Assembly (NCBI GenBank): GCA_029204225.1
Contig: MU835424.1
Span: 1 to 39,171, forward strand
Origin: Diphasiastrum complanatum
Taxonomy: Eukaryota > Streptophyta > Lycopodiopsida > Lycopodiales > Lycopodiaceae
Direction of reading: 5' to 3'
DNA length: 39,171 nucleotides
The notes beneath the pieces are model-generated. The model made no database searches. It was given only the letters and a program-made list of their open reading frames with translations, and was not told the DNA's origin. The position numbers were made by a program, and so were the translations under genes. Below are positions 39,128-39,171 of this stretch, piece after piece. Positions within the stretch are counted from its first letter, which is position 1, and every line of letters starts with the position of its first letter.

Positions 39128-39171
39128 AAGTACTTGGTTCTCCTACAAAACAACAAATTTCATCAAGAAAG

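Overview
The window looks like a repeat-dense, heterochromatin-like stretch of a plant nuclear genome, probably a seed plant. The evidence is: several Ty1/copia families primed by initiator-Met tRNA (TGGTATCAGAGC primer-binding sites), a Ty3/gypsy Tat/Ogre-type primer-binding site, a CACTA-type terminus, plant-style introns, an interstitial plant telomere repeat (CCCTAAA), long CT microsatellites and a strongly AT-rich background. I see no bacterial genes, tRNA, rRNA or CRISPR. All family assignments come from motifs read by eye; no search was run.

Layout. 1-416 is unassigned sequence with a 68-bp tandem duplication. 417-10935 is a decayed plus-strand copia element (copy 1): LTR remnant, PBS, gag, protease-integrase, then after an interruption reverse transcriptase and RNase H. 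It is split at 3573-9205 by a complete minus-strand copia element (copy 2), flanked by a perfect 5-bp target duplication CTCTC. 10936-12235 holds a decayed minus-strand gene, possibly DNA-transposon related. 12600-17000 is a decayed plus-strand copia of another lineage. It carries two nucleocapsid-protease modules in tandem and stop codons that mostly look like C-to-T changes. At its end, 17001-22147 is a young minus-strand copia (copy 3) with apparently identical 654-bp LTRs and target duplication CGTAG. 24008 is a CACTA-like left end, followed by a possible Ulp1-protease tail (25388-25558) and a decayed intron-containing BAH-domain gene (27305-28646). 29066-30399 is the 3' end of a relative of copy 1. 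It abuts a minus-strand Tat/Ogre-type gypsy fragment (30400 to about 32300, PBS at 31589-31606). The rest is mostly noncoding, with minisatellites, palindromes, a possible FAR1-like remnant, one GC-rich ORF island (35751-36134) and two copia fragments near the right edge.

Most interesting signal. Copies 2 and 3 belong to one copia family. Both lack a working reverse transcriptase and share a block of about 640 bp (4794-5438 and 17676-18307) that I cannot relate to any copia domain; it encodes strongly hydrophobic segments. In copy 2 the block replaces RT between integrase and RNase H. In copy 3 it forms the end of a single uninterrupted 1080-codon ORF with intact Gag, zinc knuckle and protease, scrambled integrase and RT remnants, and no RNase H. 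With identical LTRs and a fresh target duplication, copy 3 must have moved recently, so its enzymes were presumably supplied by a partner element. This looks like an RT-less, Gag-encoding lineage with its own conserved payload.
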